Assembly: GCA_963759115.1 (NCBI GenBank)
Contig: CAVWXT010000001.1
Location: 310,001-374,000 of the forward strand
Direction of reading: 5' to 3'
DNA: 64,000 nt
Source: CAVWXT01 sp963759115
GTDB taxonomy: Bacteria; Planctomycetota; Planctomycetia; Pirellulales; Thermoguttaceae
Made by a program: the position numbers and the translations under genes. This document shows, one piece after another, positions 19,581-28,071 of the stretch. The notes beneath the pieces were generated by a model. The model was not told the DNA's origin. It saw only the letters and a program-made list of their open reading frames with translations, and ran no database searches. The stretch's first letter is position 1, and every line of letters starts with the position of its first letter.

Positions 19581-20668
19581 ATGTTATACCTTTCCATCGA
19601 CCAGCACCGCAAGCAGTTGACCGTGAATGTTCGCCAGGAGACCGGTGACGTGATCGACAAACGGCAGGTGAGCACGGAGTGGAAACGGGTGCATGCCTTC
19701 TTCACCGAGTTGCGACAGAAGAGCCAACCGGAAGGCGGCTTCATCGCCATTTTGGAGGTCTGCGGCTTTAACGACTGGCTGTTGAAACTGTTGCCGGGAT
19801 ATGGCTGCCGTGAGACGATCCTCATTCAGCCCGAGAAGCAGTCGAAGAAGAAGACCGATCGCCGCGACGCCAATGCCCTGGGCGAGATCCTCTGGGTCAA
19901 TCGTCATCGGTTGCTGGCGGGCACGAAGGTGCAAGGCATTCGCCGGGTGGTGCCGCCCACGGAGCAAGACGCGCAGGACCGCCAACTCACCGCCCGGCGT
20001 CAGCGTCTGGGGCAGTCCCGCACCCGAATCATCAACCGCGTCAAGCGTTTGTTGCGAAAACACAATCTGGAGCAGGAGTGTCCCACCAAGGGGATTGACA
20101 CCATCGCGGGGAAGAAATGGCTGACCCAGGTGTGCTTCAGTCCGATCGACCGGCGGGAGATGGATCAACTCTTGGGGGAGTGGAAGCTGTGCGACGAGCA
20201 GATCGAGCAGATGGGGGCGGAGATTCGCCGGCGGCAGGCGGAGAACGTGGCGGCGGCGGTCATCGCCAGCATTCCGGCGCCGGGGCCTACGGCAGCCTGG
20301 CCTTGGCTTCGCGGATCGGCGACATTGATCGGTTCCCGCGATCGAAGAGTCTGGCCAGCTATTGGGGCCTGACGCCCGGATGCCGGAATTCCGGCGAGGC
20401 GACCGACCGGCTGGGCTCGATCACCAAGCAAGGCAGTGCCACAGCGCGCTTCATCCTGGCCCAGATCACGCTGCACGTCCTGCGGCGGGATGCGCGCATG
20501 AGGGCCTGGTATCAGAGGATCAAGAAGCGTCGGGGAGCGAAAATCGGTCGCGTGGCGGTGATGCGTCGACTGGCGACGATCATCTGGCACATGGTCAAGT
20601 ACCACGAGGCGTATGCCGTCGGCGGGCTCCGGCAAGAGCAACGCGAGGGAATGGCCGTATCCGGCTGA
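19581..20668 (+). CDS. IS110-family transposase (frameshifted)
   Basis: IS110 enzymes combine an N-terminal DEDD RuvC-like domain with a C-terminal Tnp_20 domain carrying a catalytic serine. Here MLYLSIDQHRKQLTVNV supplies the first acidic residue and KKTDRRDANALGEIL the later DxxDA part. After a one-base deletion at about 20283 the Tnp_20 block follows: SLASYWGLTPGCRNSGEATD, then GSITKQGSATARFILAQ. The start at 19581 follows GGAGGACCGAG. Restored length is about 362 residues. No terminal repeats are expected for this family. MITE copy 1 sits 134 bp upstream. Confidence 0.88.
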
Positions 20669-21529
20669 ACACGAAAGGATCGCCCGATGGTGCTTTGCGG
20701 CAGCGGATTTTCGGAGGGATGGCAAGGTGTCCAAGGGGTAAGAAAACGGCCCCTGGCGAGAAGCCCTCGTCAGAGGCCCCGCACGCTCTTGGCGCACCTT
20801 GACTTGGCTATTCCTTGTCGGGTTGCGTCCCCGCAGAGCCCGACTCCGCTTCACCAAGCAGCGGAATTATAGGAAGGAAGAGGTGGGCGGGGAACCTGTT
20901 ACAGAAAACAAGGGAGGACAGAAGGGAGAGTAGCGGTTGCATCGGCCCTCCTCGCAGCGAGGAGAGGCCCTCGCGGACACTTGGTCAGTCCGAGTTGGTC
21001 AATGGACTCGGCCTTGTTGTCGAGCGTTTTGTTGATTGGGACGGCTGGTGTTCTGCGAGACGGTCGCAAAGCATATTCGGTGTCAGGCCCGTTGGGGTCT
21101 GAACGGCTGCCGCTAGCGGCAGACGGATTCACGAAGGAATGGGTAGGGGTGCCGCCGCACGGAAAAGAACGGCGCGAACAACCTCGCATATGACCGTGAC
21201 AACTGAACTCTGCCATCGATCCCCCCAACCAATTCAAACTACCAAGAAAAGCCCCTTTGTGGCTTTGTCGGGGAATGTACGTGCCCAAAAACAAAATCCA
21301 ACCACCAACAACTCACCGGAAGGCCCTTGACTCCAGAGGCTCTTTCAGGAATGACCAACAACATCGGAGAGAACGGAGACGGAACACGAATCCCCACTAA
21401 TTCGCGCTGATTGTCTTTAGGAGTGTCGACCAGTGCCGATTGGCGTTCCGCCGCCAATAGAAACAGCCGGCGGGCAGCGCCCGCCGGCTGAACTTCAGCG
21501 CGTGAAGCAAGGCACGGGCCGCTGGCCCC
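20669..21529. other. 860-bp stretch, no gene recognised
   Basis: This region follows the IS110 transposase and probably includes its 3' non-coding end. Short frames are present on both strands, but none has a family resemblance, a ribosome site or a neighbour that would support it. I call nothing here. Confidence 0.5.
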
Positions 21530-23178
21530 CTACCCCAGGATCGCCGCCAGGTCGGCCTCCGGCGTCGTGATCGGCGCGATGCCGAACTTATCGACCAGCA
21601 CCGAGAGCACCGGCGGCGTGACGAACGCCGGCAGGCTCGGGCCGAGGCGGATGTTCTTGATGCCCAAGTACAACAGCGTCAGCAAGATGGCCACCGCCTT
21701 CTGCTCGAACCAACTCAGCACGAACGACAGCGGCAACTGGTTGACGTCGCACTGGAAGGCCTCGGCCAGGGCCGTGGCAATCTTGATCGCCGAGAAGGCG
21801 TCGTTGCACTGGCCGACGTCCAACAGCCGCGGGATGCCGTCGATGCTGCCGAAGTCGAGCTTGTTGAAGCGGTACTTGCCGCAGGCCAGCGTGAGGATCA
21901 CGCAGTCTTTCGGCACCTGTCGGGCGAAGTCGGTGTAGTAGTTGCGGCCGGGCTTGGCGCCGTCGCACCCGCCGACCAGGAAGAAATGCCGGATCTGCCC
22001 GCCCTTGACCGCGGCGATGACCTTGTCGGCCACGCCCAACACGGCGTTGCGGCCGAAGCCGACGGTGATCGTCTTTTCGGGGGCGTCGGCGGCAAAACCG
22101 GGCGCGGCCAGGGCGGCCTCGATCACCGGCGTGAAGTCGCGGTCGGGTCCGATGTGTCGCACGCCCGGCCAGGCCACCAGTCCGCTGGTGAAGATGCGGC
22201 CGTTGTAGCCGGGGTTCGGCTTCATGGATGCAGTTGGTCGTCATGAGGATCGCGCCGGGGAAGGCGTCGAACTCGCCGCGCTGGTCCTGCCACGCCCCGC
22301 CGTAATTGCCCACCAGGTGCTTGTACTTCTTCAGGCCCGGATAGGCGAGGCAGGGGAGCATTTCGCCGTGCGTGTAGACGTTGATCCCCTTGCCCTCGGT
22401 CTGCTTGAGCAATTCGTCGAGGTCTTTCAGGTCGTGGCCGGAGACGACGATGCACTTGCCGCGGATCGGAGTGACCCGCACCGTCGTCGGTTCGGGATGG
22501 CCGTAGGTGCTGGTGTTGGCGGCGTCGAGCAGGCCCATCACGTGCAGGTTCAATTCGCCGATCTTCATCGCCCAGGCGAGCAACGCGTCGCTGCCGGGGT
22601 TTGGTTGGGTGAGGAAATCGAGCGCTTCGTGGAAGGTGGCGTAGATGGCCGGGTCTTCATGGCCGAGAAGCCGGGCGTGATCGGCGTAGGCCGCCGCGCC
22701 CTTCAGCCCGTAGAGGATCAATTCCTGGAGGCCCGTCACGTCGTTGCCCAGCCGCACCTGCTGTTTCGTGATCGACACCTCCTCGCCCTGCCGTACCAGG
22801 CCGGCCAGATCGGCGGCCGGCTGCCAGGCGGCGGGCCCGTTCAACTGGGCCGGCGTCTGGCCTGCCTTGGCACAAGCCGCTTCGTAGATCTTTCGCGCCT
22901 TGTCGCGAATGGCGACCGCGTCGGTCAGGTGGCGGCGGAGCCGTTCGGGGTCGAAATCGACGTTGGTGACCGTGGCGAACAGGAAGGCCAGGATCGCACG
23001 ATCCACCTCACGATCGGTGGCCCCCAGTTCGGCCGCTCGATGGGCGTACATCGAAATGCCCTTCGCCGCGTGGACCAACAGGTCTTGCAAGGCCGCGGTC
23101 GGCCGCGTCCTTGCCGCAGACGCCCACGGTCGTGCAGGCGGTTCCCTTGCTGGTTTGCTCGCATTGATAGCAGTACAT
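21530..23178 (-). CDS. hcp: Hydroxylamine reductase / hybrid cluster protein (two frameshifts)
   Basis: Hcp is a 4Fe-4S plus hybrid-cluster enzyme that reduces hydroxylamine and, in known bacteria, nitric oxide. The N-terminus MYCYQCEQTSKGTACTTVGV-C-GKDAAD carries the cluster cysteines. After a shift at about 23098 come MQDLLVHAAKGISMYAHRAA and GEMLPCLAYPGLKKYKHLVG. After another at about 22222 come VGGCDGAKPGRNYYTDFA, LACGKYRFNKLDFG and DVGQCNDAFSAIKIA, which contain the hybrid-cluster ligands. Restored length is about 548 residues, normal. It is divergent from a Crp/Fnr regulator, with an Fnr-type box between them. Confidence 0.92.
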
Positions 23179-23296
23179 TTCGATGGTCTCCTTCGGGGGA
23201 AAGCGGTTCAGGCATTGCGTTGGGGATCGCATATTGTACGATCGGCGGCGACACCTACAATACAGGCAATCATACCCGGTCGGGCAAGGCCGTGCC

Positions 23297-23310
23297 TTGA
23301 CCTGGATCAA
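23297..23310. promoter_or_regulatory. Fnr/Dnr/HcpR-type binding box
   Basis: TTGAC CTGG ATCAA is a 14-bp near-perfect dyad matching the TTGAT-N4-ATCAA consensus of the Crp/Fnr superfamily. It lies between hcp (starting at 23178 on minus) and the regulator gene (starting at 23480 on plus). Autoregulation and control of hcp by the divergent regulator are inferred. Confidence 0.65.
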
Positions 23311-23315
23311 GCCGG

Positions 23316-23471
23316 CGGAAAAAGGGGGACGTTTCCAGGGGACTGTCCCAATTTTCGCGGCGATTTTGGATGTTGCATTGCCAACCTGCACCGTCGCCGC
23401 CGGGCACCGACCGCAGGTTGCTCGGGGACTGTCCCCCTTGCGCCGGAAAGGGACGCCGCCCCTTTTTCCGT
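23316..23471. repeat. REP-like element (family 2) in the hcp/crp intergenic region
   Basis: An outer stem GGCGGAAAAAGGGGGACG pairs with the rightward sequence ending GACGCCGCCCCTTTTTCC. Inside, GGGGACTGTCCC occurs near both ends, at about 23339 and 23424. The GGGACAGTCCC core is shared with 32786-32833 and 55853-55915. It has been inserted between the regulator and the box it probably recognises. Confidence 0.6.
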
Positions 23472-23479
23472 GAAAAAAC

Positions 23480-24174
23480 ATGAACGTCATCGACATTCTT
23501 CAAGGTTGCAGCCTGTTTTCCGAGGTCCGGGCGGCCGGTTTCCAGCGGTTGGCCACCATCGCCCGGCTCTGCCAGTTCCGCAAAGGACAACGGATTTTCC
23601 GCGAGGCCGAACCGTGCCCCGGCGTATTCGTGGTGGGCCAAGGGCTGGTGCGGGTGTTCAAGACGGGTCCCGGCGGACGAGAACACGTCTTGCACATGGT
23701 CGGGGCCCGGCGGCACCTTCGCCGAGGTGGCCGCCATCGGCGGCTTCCCGTTGCCCGCCTCGGCCGAGGCGCTCAAGAAGACCACGCTGCGCGTTGCTGC
23801 CGGTGGAACGGTTTCGTGCCGCGTTGGCCGACGACCGCGAACTGTCGCTGGGCATGATGACCAGCATGACCCTTTGGGTGCGGCGGCTGGTCATGCTGAT
23901 GGAAGACATCACGCTCCGCGACGCCGCCGGACGGCTGGCCCGCTTCCTGTTGGAACTGGCCGAGTCGAAACCGACGGCCGACGGCACGGTCAAGCTGCCG
24001 GGCCTGAAACGTTACGTCGCCAGCCACTTGAATCTCACCAGTGAGACCTTCTCGCGGACGCTCCGCCGGCTGGTCGAAGCCGGATTGATCGCCGAGGTCG
24101 ACCAGGCCTGCGTGCGTTTGCTCAATCCCAAGAAACTTCGCCAGGTGGCCGAGGGGCTGTTTCCGAAGCTGTAG
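23480..24174 (+). CDS. Crp/Fnr-family transcriptional regulator (two frameshifts)
   Basis: The N-terminal cyclic-nucleotide-binding-type beta barrel reads LFSEVRAAGFQRLATIARLC, RKGQRIFREAEPCPGVFVV and GLVRVFKTGPGGREHVLHMV. Single-base shifts at about 23702 and 23795 separate it from FAEVAAIGGFPLPASAEAL and then from the C-terminal part. That part holds the dimer helix SMTLWVRRLVMLMEDITLRD and the HTH RYVASHLNLTSETFSRTLRR. Restored length is about 231 residues. No cysteines for a 4Fe-4S cluster are seen in the N-terminus. Divergence from hcp suggests an HcpR- or Dnr-like nitrosative-stress regulator. Confidence 0.8.
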
Positions 24175-24276
24175 GGGAATACCACGAGGTCGGCGGGCTT
24201 GACCCCGCGGCTAGGACCGGCTCTAATTCTAGGGGTGGGGTATCTTGGACGAAGACGATCATGTGGAGCCTTTGAG

Positions 24277-24594
24277 ATGGGGAACGCGGAAGGGTATGTC
24301 CGCTCGGATGAGCACGGCGTGATGCGAGTGGGCAAGACCCGCGTCATGCTGGACTCGGTCGTCGTGGCGTTTCAACAGGGCCACTCTCCCGAGACAATTC
24401 AGCAACAGTACCCAGCCCTGACGCTGGAGGAGGTCTATGGAGCGGTCGCGCATTACTTGGCAAACCAAGACGAAGTTGATCGGTATCTGAAACGCCAGAG
24501 TGAGATCTGGAATGATTTGCGTGCGAAGTCCGGACAGGGATCAAACCCGGTAGTCCAACGACTCCGCAGCCAGACCACTCGCGCCGCCGTGTAA
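24277..24594 (+). CDS. DUF433 antitoxin-like protein
   Basis: This 105-residue protein has the DUF433 pattern: VMRVGKTRVMLDSVVVAFQQ, then GHSPETIQQQYPALTLEEVY and GAVAHYLANQDEVDRYL. DUF433 proteins are small HTH-bearing antitoxins usually encoded just before a PIN-like DUF5615 toxin. The expected toxin gene starts 5 bp downstream but is internally deleted, so this antitoxin is orphaned. The ATG at 24277 was chosen because the domain begins directly after it; an upstream frame extension lacks homology. Confidence 0.8.
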   Translation: MGNAEGYVRSDEHGVMRVGKTRVMLDSVVVAFQQGHSPETIQQQYPALTLEEVYGAVAHYLANQDEVDRYLKRQSEIWNDLRAKSGQGSNPVVQRLRSQTTRAAV

Positions 24595-24599
24595 ATTCC

Positions 24600-24707
24600 A
24601 TGAGCCGTCCGCGATTTTTGGCCGATCACGAGAATCTCGTTCTCATCTGGTCGGGCACGGACCTCGAAGACTGGACGAACCAAGTGGTCTTTCTTCCGTT
24701 GACGTGA
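24600..24707 (+). pseudogene. DUF5615-type PIN-like toxin, internally deleted
   Basis: The 35-codon frame reads MSRPRFLADHENLVLIWSG and then TDLEDWTNQVVFLPLT. The first ten residues match the start of DUF5615 toxins, with the first PIN-like aspartate. The last 24 match their C-terminal end. Some 70-80 central residues are missing without loss of frame. An intact toxin would be about 110 residues, so this one should be inactive. Confidence 0.65.
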
Positions 24708-24716
24708 TGCGCCCCA

Positions 24717-24923
24717 GTGCCGACAGCCGACGGCACGGTCAAGCTGCCGGGCCTGAAGCGCTACGTCGCCAGCCACTTGAACCTCACCAGCGAGACCTTT
24801 TCGCGGACGCTCCGCCGACTGGTCGAAGCGGGGCTCGTGGCCGAGGTCGACAAGGCCCGCGTCCGCTTGCTCAATCCCAAGAAGCTTCGCCAGGTGGCCG
24901 AGGGGCTGTTTCCGAAGCTGTAA
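24717..24923 (+). pseudogene. 3' fragment of a second crp/fnr paralogue
   Basis: The 68 codons PTADGTVKLPGLKRYVASHL to VAEGLFPKL repeat the C-terminal HTH end of the regulator at 23966-24174 with a few changes (LIAEVDQACV versus LVAEVDKARV). DNA identity is high, about nine in ten bases by eye, but not perfect. It is therefore an old duplicate or a paralogue remnant rather than an assembly artefact. It has no start region. Confidence 0.8.
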
Positions 24924-24995
24924 AGCGCCCAGCAACATGCCCCGCCGTTTTGCTGCCCTGAAGGCTTCCCGCATGCTCGATATTGCCGTACTGCC

Positions 24996-25039
24996 TTGAC
25001 ATATATGCAATTTGCGTATATAAATACGCTATATGCGTA
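24996..25039 (+). promoter_or_regulatory. Consensus sigma-70 promoter with two dyad operators
   Basis: TTGACA (24996-25001) and TATAAA (25019-25024) are separated by exactly 17 bp. The ATG of the next gene is at 25033, about where transcription should begin, so the mRNA is probably leaderless. The spacer is a dyad (TATATGCAATTTGCGTATA). A second dyad, TACGC TATAT GCGTA (25025-25039), covers the start codon. Both are good candidate operators for the wHTH domain encoded downstream. Confidence 0.75.
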
Positions 25040-25733
25040 AGAAACCGTTGATCGCCGTTCTCTTGCCGAAGGCCCGCCGGGCGGTGCTCGCGGCAACTGT
25101 CATGCACCCGGAGAAATGGTGGTTTCTTGCCGATCTTGCACGACACATCGGGGTTCCATCCTCCAGCCTTCAACGAGAGATGGACTCGCTGGTTCGGGCC
25201 GGCGTTCTGTTGCGAAGGCAGGAAGGAAAACAGGTCTATTTCAAGCCTGACCCGAACTGCCCAATTCTAGGCGAGCTCCAGGGCATCATGACGAAAACTT
25301 TGGGGCTCGTCGATGTTCTACGAGACATTCTCGCCCCCTTCAAGAAATCGATCAAGGTCGCATTCGTCTACGGGTCTATCGCGCGATCCGAGGAGATTTC
25401 GGAAAGCGACGTGGACATGATGATCGTCGGCGGCGTCAAGTTGGCCGATCTCGCCCCGGCATGCAGAAAGCCGAAGAGAAGCTTGGCCGCGAAGTGAACC
25501 CCGTCCTGTTTTCGCCGGAAGAGTTCACGAAAAAGGTTGAGCAGGGCCACCATTTCTTGAAAAACGTCTTGGGACGCGACAAACTATTCCTCGTGGGGAG
25601 CCAAGATGACCTGGCAACAACTACTCGCAGCCAACCGAGCCAAGACCCAGAGGACCAGCAAGCAGGAGATCGACGGTCTGCGGGCCGTTGTCGGCCGCGA
25701 CCTGAAGGACGCGTCCCTGGTCGGCTTCTCTGA
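25033..25733 (+). CDS. wHTH-nucleotidyltransferase (MNT) antitoxin, frameshifted
   Basis: Residues 1-80 form a winged helix (FLADLARHIGVPSSSLQREM, DSLVRAGVLLRRQEGKQVYF). Next comes a minimal nucleotidyltransferase domain with FVYGSIARSEEISESDVDMM, the GS-x-DxD active site. A one-base shift at about 25455 leads to MQKAEEKLGREVNPVLFSPE and FLKNVLGRDKLFLVGSQDDL. The true end is probably near 25620; the frame runs on to 25733, overlapping the HEPN gene. MNT proteins neutralise HEPN toxins by nucleotidylation. The added HTH suggests self-regulation through the dyads at its own promoter. Confidence 0.75.
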
Positions 25734-26049
25734 AGACCGCCGTTTTGCCACGGCCTATAACGCCGTGCTCCAGCTCGCAACCATGGCCATCGCGTGTGCC
25801 GGTTACCGGGTAAGCGCCAAGCAAGGCCACCATGAGAACACGTTCCTGGCGCTGGAGTTGGCCATGGGCAATCCTGCAATCAAGTTTGCCAAGTACTTCA
25901 ACGCCTGCCGAAAGAAACGAAACCTTGTGGACTACAACTTGGCCAACGTCGTTAGCGAAACGGAACTCGAAGAGCTTTTGGAGAAAGCGGCCGAATTCAA
26001 GCTGCTTGTCGAAGACTGGATATTCAGCAACTACCCGCAATTTGCATAG
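25606..26049 (+). CDS. HEPN-like toxin partner
   Basis: This 147-residue all-helical protein starts MTWQQLLAANRAKTQRTSKQ. It carries ALELAMGNPAIKFAKYFNAC followed by RKKRNLVDYNLANVVSETEL, an R-x-x-R-N-x-x-D-Y pattern like that of HEPN proteins paired with MNT enzymes; the classic R-x4-6-H is not exact. It follows and overlaps the nucleotidyltransferase gene. HEPN proteins are typically RNases whose activity the MNT partner blocks. The pair is probably a toxin-antitoxin module. Confidence 0.7.
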   Translation: MTWQQLLAANRAKTQRTSKQEIDGLRAVVGRDLKDASLVGFSEDRRFATAYNAVLQLATMAIACAGYRVSAKQGHHENTFLALELAMGNPAIKFAKYFNACRKKRNLVDYNLANVVSETELEELLEKAAEFKLLVEDWIFSNYPQFA

Positions 26050-26388
26050 AAGTACGCTCTTTCGGCGGTACGTTTCGGGGGGCGGGCAACGAACGACGCG
26101 GCATCCGGGCAAGAGATGAGCGAATGAACGCTCCGTCGCTGGGCTTGGCCCCTTCTTGCCGCCTTCTCGCGGCTATGTCCGCTCCCGCCAAGGCCCTTGG
26201 CGTCAGGCTACGGAAAAAACCACGTCGAAAGCCACCATGCCCACAGTGCGCGGGCGTCTACGAGCCTATGGCGCAATGTGGGGACGTGCCGCCGGGGTCC
26301 GGCCACCGATTGCCTTGGACGGTCGGCTGTTTCGATATGGGCGTCAAGAAGGTTCAAGGATGACGCGCCGCCCGTGGTGCTCCCGCCC
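26050..26388. other. 339-bp gap, no gene recognised
   Basis: The gap lies between two convergent units, the HEPN gene on plus and the ATPase gene on minus. I see no supported coding frame and no clear bidirectional terminator. Confidence 0.5.
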
Positions 26389-27681
26389 CTACATAGCGCC
26401 GTCGATACCCTCCGTCAAGTCGGGCATCGTCGCTTGTGTGTTGGCTTCGGCAGCAGACTTCACGTTATCGGCGTCGATCAGCGTCAGTCCCTTCTCGACT
26501 GCATACAAGATGATGTTCGCGGCTCTTGAAAGGGTGGCGCGTGGATGTACCGTAGCTTCACCAAGCAGCGCATCCATCCCCGCTTGATCGAAGGGTTTGA
26601 TTGTGCCCTTATCTTTCCCGTCGAGCCGGAAGTAATCCAGGTGAGCCACAATAATCTCGCGCCCTTGATCTTTGCTGGGAAATGGAAGCTCAACGGAGTT
26701 CGGGGAGTTCGGGTCCAGCCGGCCTACGGCCGCCAGTCCTGCCTCTCCCCACGCTTGCGACAGAGCAACCGACGCCTGCTGATGGGTCGTCAACACGCAA
26801 GAGAAGAACTTGTAGGCTGTGTTGGCATATCCAGGGCGCACCGTGCAAAGCCCGAACTCCTTTGCGAACTCGATGCGCTCTTTTCGGGCCATCTGATCCA
26901 CGAGGTTCTCAATGTCGTCGATGAACAAGTATCCGCCCCCGTACCCTGCCGCCCTGAGATAATGCACGATGTCATTGAAGAGCAGTGTACGGGAGTAGTC
27001 AAGTATCTTTGTATCGCGGGGGACGTAGAGCGGCTCAAGGCTCCCATCCTTTCGCATGGAGCGAAGATACGTTTCAAATTCGCCCCGCGAGAGAACTCGC
27101 GCCACCGGCGATTCGACACCTTCGCTCATCAGCGTGCTGGCGACTTCCTCGTCCAAGGTCGAGGCACTGACTTCGTTGGCTTCAAGAATGGAATCGTCAA
27201 GAAGGTTCTCGGGTGACTGAGTGCCGTCTTGATTTGTCAGGATTGCAGTTGCCTTTTCTTCCGGCATCGCGCCGAGGCGCAGTGCTGCCCGAGAGGCTTC
27301 CAGAACGCCGTTTTTGCAAACGTCCACGAGCGCAGAGAAGGCAAGTTGCTCCATGTACCGCCGGTCCACATGGCTCTTAAAAGAAACGTAGACCACCGCA
27401 GCCGAGAATTGCCCATTGAACTCCGTATTGCCCCAGTCGTTGTTGACCCTTTGCCGAAAGTATTGAAGCAATGCCGTCTTTCCAACTCCGCGCCCGCTTT
27501 CACTATCTCCCTTTGACCAGAGGTATGCCAGGGGAACGCGATTTGGGAAATCATCCGGGCGAATCAGCAGTTTCTCGAACTTCTTGATTGCCTCCTTGGC
27601 CGTTGAGACTGCGTAAATGCTCCCATTGGTGCGCGGGTCTTGCGTGTATGGGTCAACAAACCCACCGCTAGGGAACGGCAT
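26389..27681 (-). CDS. P-loop ATPase, third gene of nuclease operon, 5' end cut by MITE
   Basis: The remaining 430-residue frame has a Walker A motif, SGRGVGKTALLQYFRQR, at about 62-78, and a Walker B-like YLFIDDIENLVDQM at about 249-262. SCVLTTHQQAS follows like a sensor strand. AAA-type helical and arginine-rich parts come next (GEATVHPRATLSRAANIILY). Upstream in frame lies SKYEPLGLRDMPFPSGGFVD, so translation once began earlier. Removing MITE copy 2 and one 8-bp duplication restores an ATG at 28075 that overlaps the stop of the preceding gene (ATGA). Original length was about 455 residues. It probably powers a nuclease-containing defence complex; this is inference. Confidence 0.75.
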   Translation of the reverse strand: MPFPSGGFVDPYTQDPRTNGSIYAVSTAKEAIKKFEKLLIRPDDFPNRVPLAYLWSKGDSESGRGVGKTALLQYFRQRVNNDWGNTEFNGQFSAAVVYVSFKSHVDRRYMEQLAFSALVDVCKNGVLEASRAALRLGAMPEEKATAILTNQDGTQSPENLLDDSILEANEVSASTLDEEVASTLMSEGVESPVARVLSRGEFETYLRSMRKDGSLEPLYVPRDTKILDYSRTLLFNDIVHYLRAAGYGGGYLFIDDIENLVDQMARKERIEFAKEFGLCTVRPGYANTAYKFFSCVLTTHQQASVALSQAWGEAGLAAVGRLDPNSPNSVELPFPSKDQGREIIVAHLDYFRLDGKDKGTIKPFDQAGMDALLGEATVHPRATLSRAANIILYAVEKGLTLIDADNVKSAAEANTQATMPDLTEGIDGAM

Positions 27682-27744
27682 ATCTCGCAGCCCAAGCGGT
27701 TCATATTTCGAGCGAACGTCGCCCGTGCTTTTCTTTGGAAGATG

Positions 27745-28055
27745 GCCTCCTCGGCAGAATCTGTGGGTTGATTTGGGCCGTGAAACTCAGTTTGAATCTG
27801 GATTTTCAGGGGTTTTCGTGATTTCGGGAGCCTCAACGATCTGATTCATAGATTCCATCCCCGTTTTTCCGTGGCAAAGGTCCGTGCGTTGCAGATGTGG
27901 GAGACCCGACGAGGGCCGTTACACAACAAGAAAACCCCGGTTTTGCGGCTGTTTCCACCGTCATTTATTTGCCCTGCCATCCCTCAGAAAATCCACCTTG
28001 CCAGGACGAATCCCCCGTAGGCCCATTTTTCACCCACAGATTTTGCCGAAGACCC
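27745..28055. mobile_element. ISL3-type MITE, copy 2 (311 bp), inside the ATPase gene
   Basis: It appears identical to the element at 19129-19439, with the same GCCTCCTCGGCAG and GGGTCTTCGGCA termini. It is flanked by a perfect 8-bp duplication, GGAAGATG, at 27737-27744 and 28056-28063. It sits after codon 6 of the ATPase gene. Because 311+8 bp is not a multiple of three, it breaks the frame. The empty site can be rebuilt exactly from one duplication. Confidence 0.92.
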
Positions 28056-28071
28056 GGAAGATGCAGTGACA

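Noticed and set aside
20870..21529. Possible small gene with SGPLGSERLPLAADGF
   Set aside because: No start context or neighbour support, and I cannot connect it with a family.
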